This document shows, in pieces, positions 1-8,548 of a DNA stretch of 64,000 bases. The stretch is from assembly GCA_021323855.1 (NCBI GenBank), contig JAJPKE010000027.1, forward strand, positions 62,001 through 126,000, in the 5' to 3' direction. The DNA is from Chloroflexota bacterium (GTDB lineage: Bacteria > Chloroflexota > Ktedonobacteria > Ktedonobacterales > JADMIN01). The position numbers and the translations under genes are program-made. The notes under the pieces were generated by a model that saw only the letters and a list, made by a program, of their open reading frames with translations, ran no database searches and was not told the DNA's origin. The stretch's first letter is position 1; each line of letters begins with the position of its first letter.

Positions 1-362
1 GCTGCCAGTGGACGCAGATAGCGTTCTTTCTGCTCATGGGTGGCGGCCTTCTCCAGGAGGTGCATATTACCCTCATCCGGCGCTGAACAGTTGAGGACCA
101 GCGGCGCAATCGCGCTGACGCCCAACTCCTGGCTGATGAGCGCCATGCCCAGCGGGCCAACGCCGAGGCCGCCCCATTCTGGCGGCAGATGCGGCGCCCA
201 GAGCTTGAGGTCGCGTGCGCGTTGCCGTAACTGCGCCAGCGCCTCCTCATCGAGATGGCCCTCCGGCATGCGTTCCTCGGCGGGCAATATCTCCTCACGC
301 ACGAACGTTGCTACACGGGTGCGAAGGTCATCCAGGTCCGGCGGAATGGTAAAGTCTATCAT
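1..362 (-). CDS. Acyl-CoA dehydrogenase, N-terminal part (cut by window edge)
   Basis: The first 120 residues of a flavin-dependent acyl-CoA dehydrogenase are visible, starting MIDFTIPPDLDDLRTRVATF and reading off the left edge. The helical N-terminal domain of the family is recognisable: FVREEILPAEE, then the LWAPHLPPEWGGLGVG segment that matches the usual 'L..P..YGG.G' motif. The ATG is preceded on the minus strand by GGGAG at 9 bases. Such enzymes oxidise acyl-CoA thioesters at C2-C3 and pass electrons to ETF. The FAD-binding barrel and catalytic Glu lie outside the window, so substrate class cannot be judged. The gene diverges from the glycosyltransferase on the other strand. Confidence 0.85.
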   Translation of the reverse strand, partial: MIDFTIPPDLDDLRTRVATFVREEILPAEERMPEGHLDEEALAQLRQRARDLKLWAPHLPPEWGGLGVGPLGMALISQELGVSAIAPLVLNCSAPDEGNMHLLEKAATHEQKERYLRPLA

Positions 363-555
363 CTGCGATACTCCCGGCCACGTTGGAGGGCACGCCACGC
401 CCAGGACGAGCGACATAGGATATGGGCAGCAGAACGGCGTCGGTACTGCGGCTCGTTCCCAGTATACGCGAGCCGGCATGACATGTACACGCAACTGGCA
501 ACGCTTTTTTCGTCTCGCGCTGGCGCGTGTAGCGGCTGCCGGATTTCCTGGGGAA

Positions 556-584
556 TTGTTCTGAGCGGCACGGTGGCGTAAAAT
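556..584 (+). promoter_or_regulatory. Predicted promoter of the glycosyltransferase gene
   Basis: TTGTTC and TAAAAT are separated by 17 bases, a plausible -35/-10 pair about 60 bases before the glycosyltransferase ATG. It is a pattern match only. Confidence 0.35.
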
Positions 585-644
585 TGGCATCGAATCTCTG
601 TGCAGGGTCCATTGTCCGTAAAATGCCATTGAAGGGGATACGTC

Positions 645-1763
645 ATGCGTGTCTTGATGATTTCGAAAGCTCTGGTGGCCGGAACATCGCAGCGAAAACT
701 GGAAGAGCTGGCGAAGTGCGGCGCAGAACTGACGCTGGTGACGCCTCCCTACTGGCTGCATGACGATGGTAGTAAGCAGACTCTCGAACGGCTCTATACC
801 ACGGGCTACCGCATGATCGAAACCCCGATTCGCTTCAATGGCAACTATCATTTGCATCACTATCCGGAACTAGGCAGCATCATGGCTGAGGTCAGGCCGG
901 AGGTGGTGCATATTGACGAGGAGCCATATAACTATGCGACGTTCCAGGCAATGCGGCTGGCCGAGCGAAACAAGGCGCGCGCGCTCTTCTTCGCCTATCA
1001 GAATCTCTTCCGCAGCTATCCACCGCCGTTTCGCCAGTTCGAGCAATACAACTATCGCCATGCCGCCGCAGCGATAGCCGGCAACCGCGAGGCGGGCGAA
1101 GTCCTCAAACAGAAGGGCTATCAGGGATCGCTCTATGTGATTCCACAGTTCGGCTTCGATACGGATATTTACCGGCGGAGCGCGCCACGCCAACCACGCC
1201 AGCCCGGAGACCCCTTCACGCTGGGCTATATTGGCCGCCTCAAAGAAGAGAAAGGATTGACGACGATGGTAGAGGCGCTCAGCCTGTTGCCTGACTATTG
1301 CCGTGCCCTGTTCATCGGGTACGGACCGATGCAGAGCGTCCTCGAAGAGCAGGCGGAGCGGCTGGGTGTAGCTTCGCGCGTCATCTTCAGGCCGGGCGTG
1401 CCGACGGCGCAGGTGCCGCGCGAATTGGAGCAGATGGACGTGATGGTGCTACCGTCGCTGACCCGCCCCAACTGGAAGGAACAGTTTGGCCGCACACTGG
1501 CGGAGGCGATGTCTTGCGAGACGCCGGTAATCGGCTCCGATAGCGGCGAAATCCCCTATGTCATCGGTGACGCAGGGCTGATCTTCAAAGAAGGCAATGC
1601 GCATGAATTGAGCGCCTGCGTCCAGCGATTGCTCGCTGATCCCGCGCTCTATGCTGAATTGGCGCGACGAGGCCGCCAGCGTGTGTTGGAGAACTACACG
1701 CAAGAGCGCATCGCACAGCAGACCTACGAGGTGTACTGCAAAATCGCACCGCGCGCCGTCTGA
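645..1763 (+). CDS. GT4 family glycosyltransferase
   Basis: A 372-residue retaining glycosyltransferase of the GT-B fold, GT4-like. The N-terminal half is the acceptor domain (MRVLMISKALVAG...); the donor domain starts near residue 193 with LGYIGRLKEEKGL. The nucleotide-sugar site shows the EX7E pair at E279 and E287 (KEQFGRTLAEAMSCETPVIGSDSGEIPYV region), typical of GT4. Length is normal. AGGGG lies 8 bases before the ATG. No transmembrane segment is seen, so it is probably cytosolic or peripheral. The gene stands alone, so the sugar and acceptor (lipid, polysaccharide or protein glycan) cannot be inferred. Confidence 0.9.
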   Translation: MRVLMISKALVAGTSQRKLEELAKCGAELTLVTPPYWLHDDGSKQTLERLYTTGYRMIETPIRFNGNYHLHHYPELGSIMAEVRPEVVHIDEEPYNYATFQAMRLAERNKARALFFAYQNLFRSYPPPFRQFEQYNYRHAAAAIAGNREAGEVLKQKGYQGSLYVIPQFGFDTDIYRRSAPRQPRQPGDPFTLGYIGRLKEEKGLTTMVEALSLLPDYCRALFIGYGPMQSVLEEQAERLGVASRVIFRPGVPTAQVPRELEQMDVMVLPSLTRPNWKEQFGRTLAEAMSCETPVIGSDSGEIPYVIGDAGLIFKEGNAHELSACVQRLLADPALYAELARRGRQRVLENYTQERIAQQTYEVYCKIAPRAV

Positions 1764-1794
1764 ACCAATGTAGCACGGTTCTCGCTACTGGCGG

Positions 1795-1845
1795 GGCAGA
1801 TATTCCTGTCTGCCAGAAAAGCCAACGCAGACACGAAGGTCTGCG
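1795..1845. repeat. Two copies of the GGCAGACA palindromic intergenic repeat
   Basis: Positions 1795-1814 and 1826-1845 each hold a 20-base inverted repeat (GGCAGATATTCCTGTCTGCC and CGCAGACACGAAGGTCTGCG). Similar units occur at 5254, 5289, 23170, 45604 and 45636, always between genes. The rest of the 350-base gap between the glycosyltransferase and the AAA+ gene holds the predicted promoter at 1907 and nothing else I recognise. Confidence 0.8.
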
Positions 1846-1906
1846 CTACTGATGGGATTAGCCTCCTGATGCACATTGGCGTGAGCTTCCAACTGCTCTC
1901 AGCCGC

Positions 1907-1935
1907 TTGCCCAATAAGCGAGACGGCGGTATACT
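1907..1935 (+). promoter_or_regulatory. Predicted promoter of the AAA+/release-factor fusion gene
   Basis: TTGCCC, a 17-base spacer and TATACT form a good sigma-70-type promoter about 180 bases upstream of the GTG start at 2114, implying a long 5' leader. Confidence 0.45.
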
Positions 1936-2113
1936 GGAAGGGTGAGACATCAGCAATCAGTAGCGGGCATCAGACCATCCTACGGAAGCGAGCCAATGGG
2001 CGCTGCATGAGGCAAGAGGACAAGAGGACAAACGCAACCTATCTCTACACTTCTTTATAGGGCGGATGATAGCAGGCAGATGATAGCAGAGAGCACTGGA
2101 ATAGGGGCAGCGC

Positions 2114-5100
2114 GTGAGCCGGAATACGAATGAGAATGACGCATCCATCATCGAGCATCTCGTTGGCATGGGAGCCGCCGACCTGACAGCGCGGGCGAAG
2201 CGTGGCCAGGTGGCGCGCGCCTATGGACGCGAGGCCGAAGTCACGAAAGTGTTCGAGAGCCTGGCTGCGCGGCGCAGTTTGTTACTGCTCGGCCCCGCCG
2301 ATGTGGGCAAAACAGCGATCCTGCACGAAGTGGTCTCGCGCATCGTCAAGAATCAGGCGCCATCCGCGCTGCTGGACCTGAAGTTCATTTCGATCTCTAC
2401 TGGCGCGGTGATGGTGGGCACGAAATATCTCGGCGAATGGCAGACACGGCTGGGGGAACTGCTGGACGGCTTTAAGCAGAGCAAGCGCCTCATCCTGTAC
2501 TTCGAGGATATCTGGGCGCTGCGTGATGCTGGCCGCGCCTCCGACAAATCAGACGGCTTCTCGACGTTTATCCGCCCATACCTGGAGCGGCAAGAAATCG
2601 TCGTGGTCGGCGAAAGTTCGCCGGAAAATTACAATAGCGGCAGCTATGGCACGCGGGCGCTCGCCGATGACCAATCGTTGATGAAGCTCTTCAACGTCAT
2701 TCAGATCGAAGAGCCAAGCCGCGACGCCACCAAGAGCATCCTGGCGGCAGTCTCGCGCGACCTGCAACGCGAACACAAGGTGCGCATTGAAGCCACTGCC
2801 ATCGAGCGCGCGCTGGAGCTGACGCGCCGTTTCCTGCCGTATCAGGCGTTCCCCGGCAAGGCGACGCATCTGCTGGAAGAGGCAGCCCAGGCGCACAAGC
2901 AGCAGGATGGGCAGAAGTCCGAGCGTTCCCAACCTGCACAACCCACCACCGGCGACGTGATCGTCACCACTGATGTGGTCAGCGCGACCTTCTCGCGGAT
3001 GACCGGCCTGCCGGAGAAGATCATTTCGGATACGGTGCCGCTGAGCCAGGACGAGATACGCGCCTACTTCGATGAGCGCGTGGTGGGGCAGGAAGAAGCC
3101 GTCAATGCGGTGGTAGATGTCGTGACGCTGGTGAAGGCCGAACTGAACGATCCAGGGCGTCCGCTCGGCGTGCTGTTCTTCGTCGGGCCAACCGGCGTTG
3201 GCAAGACAGAACTGGCAAAAACGCTGGCGGAATATCTCTTTGGCAGCAAAGAAAAGCTCATCCGGCTCGATATGAGCGAATATAAGACAGCTATCAGCGT
3301 GCCTGATCTCTTGCAACAACTGACCGAGAAGCAACGGCGGCAGAGCTTTTCGGTGCTGCTGCTGGATGAAATTGAGAAGGCCAGCCCGTATGTCTTTGAC
3401 CTGTTCTTGCAGGTCTTCGATGATGCGCGCCTGACCGACGCTTCCGGGCGCTCGGTGGACCTGCATAACACCATCATCATTATGACCTCCAACATCGGCA
3501 CGCACGGCAGCGAGAATCGCGGCATTGGCTTTATTGACGCGGGCGCCAAAGCCGAGAGCCGCGCCCAGGAGGTGCGCAAGGCCGTCGAGGAGTATTTCCG
3601 CCCGGAATTCATCAACCGGCTTGATAAGATCGTCGTTTTTCAGCCACTCGGCCTGGACGAGATGCGGCGTATCGCGCGCCGCGAACTGGGTAAGGCGCTG
3701 ATGCGTGAGGGCGTGTTGCGCCGCAACATCCTGCTGGACTTCCGTGAAGAAGTCCTCGATACGTTGCTCCAACAGGGGTTTAGCGCAGCTTACGGCGCGC
3801 GCCCGCTCCAGCGCGCCATCAAGGACCTGGTGCTGCTGCCGTTGGCGCGGCGTATCGCCTTGCAGCCGTCCACCGGCGAGCAATTGCTGGAACTCTGCGT
3901 GGTGGATGGCAAGATTGACGCTGCCATCATTCCAGTGAACGGCGTAGCGGAGGTCGAACGCGAGGAAGCGCCGGCAGAGCCGCACGAACGCACCGCCGTC
4001 ACCGATACGGCCAGCGGGCGTGTCCGCACGATGGACCTGCGCAAGCTGCAGGAGGCGATTGTGGCGCTGCGCGAGCGCATCGAGGGACAAATCAACGGCG
4101 CGCGTTATGAGGCGCTGCAACATCGCGCGCAACAGTTACTTGCGGAGACTGGCAAGCCCAGCTTCTGGGATGAGAATGATCGCGCGCGGCAGATTCTCTC
4201 GACCATCTATCAGATCGAGCGCGTCACCGACCGCTTTGTCAATCTGCGCAATCGCGCAGAGCAACTGGGAGAAGTTGCCGTAATGATCCGGCGGCACAAC
4301 GATACCGCCGGTCTGCCACGGCTGGCCAACAGTTATGAGACGCTGGAACGCGATGTGTCGCTGGCGGAACTCGAATTGTTCGCTGGTGATGGCGATACGC
4401 TGGCCGCTGATGCCGTCTATCTCTGCATCACGCCAGTGACGATGCCGCGCGCCCGCGATGCTGGCGACTGGCCGGAGACGCTTGGCGAGATGTATCTCAA
4501 ATGGGCTTCGCGCAAAGGGCACGAGGTCGCGGCGATTCATGAGCCAGGAGCCGACCCGATTCTCTTGCTGCGCGGGCCGAATATCAGCGCGATTCTGCGC
4601 GGCGAAGAAGGCCTGCATAAGCTCCAGAGCGAGGAGAGCGGGGCAAAAGAGCGGGGGCGTGCGCAGGCGCGTGTGCAACTGGCGCGAGTAGAGGTGTTGC
4701 CTGTGCCAGTGCATGACAACAGCAACGGCGCGTCTGCACATGGCCCACACGGCGCCTTCCAACTCAGCGAACTCAGCGTTGATCGCCGCCCGCGCGACAG
4801 TCGTGAAAGCAAAGACGCGAAAGATGGTAAAGAGAGCAAAGAGGGAAAGGACCGCGCTGCGCATACCGTGATGGAGGCGCGTGACCAGGTGAGCGGGCTG
4901 AGCGTGCGGGTGCAGGCGCAGCAGCCTGATGAGGCGCAATCGCTAGCCTGTGACCTGCTTGCGGCGCTGCTCGAACGGCAGGCGGCAGGCGCTGCTCCGC
5001 AGGATGAGGTGGCGCGGGTGTATCATCTTGCCAAAACGCAGTATGCGCGCGACCCCCGCACCGGCGAACGCTCGAACCGGGCGCGCGACGTACTCGACGG

Positions 5101-5221
5101 CATGCTCGACAACTTCCTGCTGGCCTATCTCAAGCAACAGGCGGATGCGATGCAACCTGATAGCAACTTCGAGGGAGAGGACGGTGAGATGTCAGATTCT
5201 GCTCCCTCAGATGAGGACTGA
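2114..5221 (+). CDS. ClpB-like double AAA+ ATPase fused to a degenerate release-factor-2-like region
   Basis: A 1035-residue protein with a GTG start (AGGGG upstream). Residues 30-260 form a first AAA+ module: Walker A GPADVGKT 60-67, pore-loop-like GTKYLGE 102-108, Walker B ILYFED 127-132; the ClpB 'ERRF' arginine fingers are replaced by SLMKLF. Residues 318-605 form a ClpB D2-type module: Walker A GPTGVGKT 358-365, Walker B VLLLDEI 414-420, sensor MTSN 457-460, FRPEFINRLD 495-504, GARPLQR 561-567. The D2 pore loop (usually GYVGYEEGG) is missing, as are the Clp N-domain and coiled middle domain. Residues 637-1008 follow RF2 from end to end: FWDENDRARQIL at 684, MYLKWASRKGHEV, GLHKL near 833-837, and DPRTGERSNRARDVLDGMLDNFLLAYLK at the end. 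The SPF motif is replaced (SEESGAKE after L837) and the GGQ loop by a Lys/Asp/Glu-rich stretch. Function unknown; a ribosome- or translation-linked ATPase is an inference. Confidence 0.85.
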   Translation: MSRNTNENDASIIEHLVGMGAADLTARAKRGQVARAYGREAEVTKVFESLAARRSLLLLGPADVGKTAILHEVVSRIVKNQAPSALLDLKFISISTGAVMVGTKYLGEWQTRLGELLDGFKQSKRLILYFEDIWALRDAGRASDKSDGFSTFIRPYLERQEIVVVGESSPENYNSGSYGTRALADDQSLMKLFNVIQIEEPSRDATKSILAAVSRDLQREHKVRIEATAIERALELTRRFLPYQAFPGKATHLLEEAAQAHKQQDGQKSERSQPAQPTTGDVIVTTDVVSATFSRMTGLPEKIISDTVPLSQDEIRAYFDERVVGQEEAVNAVVDVVTLVKAELNDPGRPLGVLFFVGPTGVGKTELAKTLAEYLFGSKEKLIRLDMSEYKTAISVPDLLQQLTEKQRRQSFSVLLLDEIEKASPYVFDLFLQVFDDARLTDASGRSVDLHNTIIIMTSNIGTHGSENRGIGFIDAGAKAESRAQEVRKAVEEYFRPEFINRLDKIVVFQPLGLDEMRRIARRELGKALMREGVLRRNILLDFREEVLDTLLQQGFSAAYGARPLQRAIKDLVLLPLARRIALQPSTGEQLLELCVVDGKIDAAIIPVNGVAEVEREEAPAEPHERTAVTDTASGRVRTMDLRKLQEAIVALRERIEGQINGARYEALQHRAQQLLAETGKPSFWDENDRARQILSTIYQIERVTDRFVNLRNRAEQLGEVAVMIRRHNDTAGLPRLANSYETLERDVSLAELELFAGDGDTLAADAVYLCITPVTMPRARDAGDWPETLGEMYLKWASRKGHEVAAIHEPGADPILLLRGPNISAILRGEEGLHKLQSEESGAKERGRAQARVQLARVEVLPVPVHDNSNGASAHGPHGAFQLSELSVDRRPRDSRESKDAKDGKESKEGKDRAAHTVMEARDQVSGLSVRVQAQQPDEAQSLACDLLAALLERQAAGAAPQDEVARVYHLAKTQYARDPRTGERSNRARDVLDGMLDNFLLAYLKQQADAMQPDSNFEGEDGEMSDSAPSDED

Positions 5222-5253
5222 TAGCCTTCTGAGATGTAAGGGGAAGGTGGTAG

Positions 5254-5308
5254 GGCAGACATTCTTGTCTGCCAACGCGCATGTTGCAGGTGGACATTCT
5301 TGTCTGCC
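5254..5308. repeat. Two copies of the GGCAGACA palindromic intergenic repeat
   Basis: Positions 5254-5273 carry a perfect copy, GGCAGACATTCTTGTCTGCC; positions 5289-5308 carry a second copy with a damaged left arm. They sit between the convergent AAA+ fusion gene and the small barrel protein, where a hairpin could end transcription from either side. Confidence 0.85.
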
Positions 5309-5340
5309 CTGCCACTCTCGATCACAGGCGTGCGGTTATC

Positions 5341-5721
5341 TCATTCAGAGAGGGGTCGCTCATTGAATGAGATAGATGAGCCAAGCGCCTGTTTCAGTTC
5401 AGTGGCATGGAGCGCCCATATGGGTTCGTAGTTGGCGATACGGTCGAATTGCACGCCCGCCTGCTCCATGATGGGTCGCTGCGCGAGCATCGCTGGCAGC
5501 GTGTTCATCTGCTTCGCAGCATCCATATCAGTCCAGATGCTGATGTTGATGAATGTATTCGTGACAGGATCAACGCCTGCGCTATAGTAAATCAAGCCGC
5601 GCAATTGTTTGAGCGAAGGCGCTACTGCTGCCTCCTCTGCTTCAGCCAATCGGCGAACCTCGGCATAGTTGGCGGCCTCGAAATGCCCTTTAGAGAGACG
5701 TACAACCGGATAGGTTGCCAT
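5341..5721 (-). CDS. Small dimeric alpha-beta barrel protein, antibiotic-biosynthesis-monooxygenase-like
   Basis: A 126-residue protein starting MATYPVVRLSKGHFEAANY; AGGAG lies 8 bases before this ATG, which is why the in-frame ATG 18 bases further upstream is not used. The pattern of short strands and the segment GLIYYSAGVDPVTNTFINISIWTDMDAAKQMNTLPAMLAQRPIMEQAGVQFDRI resembles the ABM/EthD type of ferredoxin-like fold that dimerises around a small-molecule site. No catalytic residue can be assigned. It is transcribed divergently from the TetR-type regulator and the shared spacer carries an operator-like palindrome, so it is the likely target gene. A role in detoxifying or sensing a small molecule is inference. 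Confidence 0.7.
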   Translation of the reverse strand: MATYPVVRLSKGHFEAANYAEVRRLAEAEEAAVAPSLKQLRGLIYYSAGVDPVTNTFINISIWTDMDAAKQMNTLPAMLAQRPIMEQAGVQFDRIANYEPIWALHATELKQALGSSISFNERPLSE

Positions 5722-5780
5722 AATGGATACTCCTGTCATTGGTAAGCGGTAAAGAAAGAGGCATCTCCTGCCTCTCCTAA

Positions 5781-5812
5781 ATACTATACAACCGTGTATA
5801 ATATTTAGTCAA
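5781..5812 (-). promoter_or_regulatory. Promoter with embedded palindrome, probable TetR operator
   Basis: Read on the minus strand, TTGACT (5812-5807) and TATAGT (5788-5783) are 18 bases apart and point at the barrel protein gene. Between and over them lies TATACA-ACCG-TGTATA (5785-5800), a perfect 6-4-6 inverted repeat that extends to 5781-5804 with one mismatch. Binding there would block the polymerase. The adjacent divergent TetR gene makes autoregulation and control of the barrel gene likely, which is inference. Confidence 0.6.
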
Positions 5813-5889
5813 TCAGTGCCTTTGAGCTACGAAAGCAACAAGAGCCATGAGCAATATGGTAAGTCGCCCCAGCGGAAAGGATACAGCAC

Positions 5890-6492
5890 ATGGATTCAAC
5901 GCGATCTCGTGGCAGGCCACGTCAGGTGGCGCTGGATCAACGTATTCTCGATGCGACGCTGCGCTTAATGGGGGAAGTCGGTTATGCGCATATGTCGTTC
6001 GATGATATCGCGCAGGCAGCGCAGACGACCCGCGCAACCATTTACCTGCGCTATTCCTCCAAGCCGGCGCTGGCTGCGGCGGCAATCGTTCACGCGCGCC
6101 GCTTGTATGTTCTGCCATCTCCCACAGGAAATGTGCGGCACGATTTGACGGCGCAGTTGCGTCACTTTCGGGAAAGCATGGCAGCATCCTATAGTTTGCC
6201 GATCATCGGCGCTGCACTGGCTGAAGAACACACGACACCTGAACTGCTCACGGCGCTCCGCGAGCAGGTGGTGGCGTCACGGCGACAGATGATTCGCTCT
6301 ATCTTGCAGGAAGCCCAGGCGCGCGGGGAACTTGCGCCTGGGGTAGATGGGGTAGATATCGAGCTGGTGGTAGCGCAGCTCATTGGCAGCTACTATGCAC
6401 TGGCGATTGCCGGCATGCCCATTCCCCCTGATTGGCCGGAGCGGACGGTTGACCAGGTATTTGCTGGGATAGCTCGCCATCCTGATGGCTAA
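5890..6492 (+). CDS. TetR family transcriptional regulator
   Basis: A 200-residue regulator. After a basic start (MDSTRSRGRPRQVALDQRILDATLRLMGEVGY) comes the helix-turn-helix MSFDDIAQAAQTTRATIYLRYSSKPALAAAAI at about residues 36-67, the classic TetR DNA-binding signature. The rest is helical, ending with a C-terminal domain of the TetR_C type (LVVAQLIGSYYALAIAGMPIPPDW). AAAGGAT lies upstream of the ATG. It faces away from the small barrel protein and overlaps the end of the prenyltransferase gene by 4 bases, tail to tail. Ligand unknown. Confidence 0.9.
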   Translation: MDSTRSRGRPRQVALDQRILDATLRLMGEVGYAHMSFDDIAQAAQTTRATIYLRYSSKPALAAAAIVHARRLYVLPSPTGNVRHDLTAQLRHFRESMAASYSLPIIGAALAEEHTTPELLTALREQVVASRRQMIRSILQEAQARGELAPGVDGVDIELVVAQLIGSYYALAIAGMPIPPDWPERTVDQVFAGIARHPDG

Positions 6493-7430
6493 TATTTGAT
6501 GCCGACAAGCGTCGCCAGCACAATCATAAGGGTGAGGGCCACGCCGAAGACCAAATGTAGCCGCGAAGTCTGGCGTATCCCAACGATGAAGGCTTTGCGG
6601 TCGGTCGCCGTCAATACTGCGCGCACATTGGTGTAGGCCAGCGGGAACGTGAGCCAGACGCCAAGCGCCAGGATCGGCAGCAGCCCCACCAGCGCGAAGA
6701 TCGTTGTGGTGACATATGCGCCGATGAGCAGCGCCGCATGATAACGCTCACCGAAACGCCGCCCGAACCGCACCGGCAGCGTCAGCTTGTGAACCGCCAG
6801 GTCGTCCTCATAGTCGCGCACATTGTTCATGTTGAGGATAGCCGTCACCAGCAACCCAACCGGCACGCTGGCGGCGAAGGCATGCCACGACCAGCGTTGC
6901 ACCTGCACGTAATACGCGCCCCAGGTCATCAGGAAGCCCATCGCCAGATACACCAACGGATCACCGAGGCCACGCGCTGCGAACTTGAACGGTTTCGAGC
7001 TATAGAAATACGCTATTGCCATCGCTGCCAGCCCGAAAAGGATGATCGCCGGGCCAACCACGAGGATCAGATAAAGGCCAAAGAGCGCTGCCAGCGCGAA
7101 CGAGCCGGCGCCGCCAAGAAACACCTGCCGTGCCGTCATCTTGCCCTGGAAGATCACCGTCGTCGCGCCGAGCGATTGCGCCGTATCCAGCCCGTAACGA
7201 TAATCGAAATATTCATTGAAATAGTTGGCGCCGATCTGGAGAAAGAGACAGGAGAGCATCGTCGCAATGAAGATGAGCGCGTTAAAATGTTGCTCGTAGA
7301 GGGCTATCGCCGTGCCCACCAGCACCGGGCTGACGGTGGCCGTCAGCGAAAAAGGGCGCGCCGTCTTGACCCAGTAGCTCCATGCTGTTGGCGCGCTTGC
7401 CGGTTGTGGCGTCTGTTCTGCTTTGATCAT
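6489..7430 (-). CDS. UbiA family prenyltransferase (MenA-like)
   Basis: An integral membrane prenyltransferase with about eight or nine hydrophobic helices. The first Asp-rich motif is NYFNEYFDYRYGLD and the second NNVRDYEDD, both matching MenA-type enzymes that join a polyprenyl diphosphate to an aromatic acid such as 1,4-dihydroxy-2-naphthoate. The start used is the ATG of MIKAEQTPQPASAP (AGGAG 12 bases, GAGAG 2 bases upstream); an ATG 36 bases earlier has no clear ribosome site. No other menaquinone gene is nearby; instead the neighbours are a methyltransferase, a flavin oxidoreductase and a type III PKS, so the aromatic acceptor may be a polyketide product. That substrate is inference. 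Confidence 0.85.
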   Translation of the reverse strand: MIKAEQTPQPASAPTAWSYWVKTARPFSLTATVSPVLVGTAIALYEQHFNALIFIATMLSCLFLQIGANYFNEYFDYRYGLDTAQSLGATTVIFQGKMTARQVFLGGAGSFALAALFGLYLILVVGPAIILFGLAAMAIAYFYSSKPFKFAARGLGDPLVYLAMGFLMTWGAYYVQVQRWSWHAFAASVPVGLLVTAILNMNNVRDYEDDLAVHKLTLPVRFGRRFGERYHAALLIGAYVTTTIFALVGLLPILALGVWLTFPLAYTNVRAVLTATDRKAFIVGIRQTSRLHLVFGVALTLMIVLATLVGIKY

Positions 7431-7576
7431 ATCTCTCGAATGCTCCTGCCAGAAGATGGCTGCCATATGCTTTAATCCGACTATATTCTAACGTTTTATC
7501 CGTCCAGTTTCACCTGAGTGGAAGTCGCGGCTGTTTATAGCCGAGAATAGCATCACACAGTGAAAGGCAGCAACGC

Positions 7577-8305
7577 ATGCGGACCCGCGACGCAGAGATA
7601 CGCGAACTGCTCGATGCCGAAGAATCTCTCGATGCGCAGGCACTGGCCCATAATCTGCGCGATATTCGCCGTATCAATGCGCTGCTCGGCTGGACCTCCT
7701 ACACTGTGCGCGCCGTCGCTAGAATAGTGCGAGAACAGCAGTTGCGCTCGTTCTCGCTGCTCGATGTCGCCTCCGGTTCAGCGGATATGCCGCTGGCTAT
7801 CGCCCGTTGGGCGGCGCGCAATAGCATCGAAGCGCACATCATCGCAACGGATATAAGCCCGGAAATCGTCGCGGTCGCGCGGGAGCAAGTGGCCGCGCAG
7901 CCAGCGATACCAGCGATACAAGTAGAGCGGCAGGACGCGCTGCATCTGCCCTATAGCGATGGCGCTTTTGATATCGCGCTCTGCACGCTGGCGCTGCATC
8001 ACTTTGATCCTGAGCGCGCGGTCGAGTTGTTGCGCAATCTGGCGCGGGCCGGCAGAACCGTGCTGGTCTTTGACGTAGCGCGTTCGTCATTGGCGTATGC
8101 AGGCGCCATCCTGCTGACGCAGGCGCTACGCATGCACCCGATGACGCGGCACGATGCACCGGCCTCCGTGCGCCGCGCTTATACCGCGCCGGAACTGCGC
8201 ACGCTGGCAGACCGCGCCGGTCTGAGGAAAGCGCGTGTCTGGGTTGGCTTCCCGTTTCGGCTGGCGCTCTCCTGGCATGCGCCATGTGCGTCAACAGGCG
8301 AATGA
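7577..8305 (+). CDS. SAM-dependent methyltransferase of the type III PKS-associated kind
   Basis: A 242-residue class I methyltransferase. Motif I is LLDVASGSADMPLAIARWA, motif II region IIATDISPEIVAVARE, and the post-motif block is FDIALCTLALHHFDPERAVELLRNLAR. The N-terminal NLRDIRRINALLGW block is typical of UbiE-related enzymes found beside type III PKS genes (SrsB-like). AAAGG precedes the ATG. It starts a likely two-gene unit with the flavin oxidoreductase downstream; the 240-base gap between them contains only repeat sequence. It probably methylates an oxygen or carbon of the phenolic product; this is inferred from neighbours. Confidence 0.85.
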   Translation: MRTRDAEIRELLDAEESLDAQALAHNLRDIRRINALLGWTSYTVRAVARIVREQQLRSFSLLDVASGSADMPLAIARWAARNSIEAHIIATDISPEIVAVAREQVAAQPAIPAIQVERQDALHLPYSDGAFDIALCTLALHHFDPERAVELLRNLARAGRTVLVFDVARSSLAYAGAILLTQALRMHPMTRHDAPASVRRAYTAPELRTLADRAGLRKARVWVGFPFRLALSWHAPCASTGE

Positions 8306-8412
8306 ATTCGCGGCTGGATGGCGTCCCGCCGCGAAACCTGCCTCCGCAGGTTCGGGTCAAACATTGCCTGCACGCTCCCGATTCTGCGCACGGCTGAATG
8401 CCCGCGCCTGCG

Positions 8413-8514
8413 CTCCCCTCTCCCGCGCACAGCGGAGGGACGCTCCGACTGAAATGGTCGGCATGGCGATGAGCACCCCTCTCCCGCGCACGGGGGAGGG
8501 GCTGGGGGTGGGGG
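8413..8514. repeat. CCCTCTCC-type palindromic repeat between the methyltransferase and oxidoreductase genes
   Basis: Positions 8476-8514 read CCCCTCTCCCGCG, a short loop, GGGGGAGGGG and CTGGGGGTGGGGG. A shorter relative (CCCCTCTCCCGCGCA...GGAGGGA) lies at 8415-8440. The same motif recurs at 42593 and 63329. The arms pair, so a hairpin in the transcript is expected. Confidence 0.75.
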
Positions 8515-8548
8515 CAGAAACTATAGTGAAGAGCAAAGGGCAGGCGCG

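Noticed and set aside
2549..4132. Long minus-strand reading frame opposite the AAA+ gene
   Set aside because: It follows codon periodicity of the real gene on the other strand, has no family blocks, and the AAA+ motifs on the plus strand are beyond doubt.
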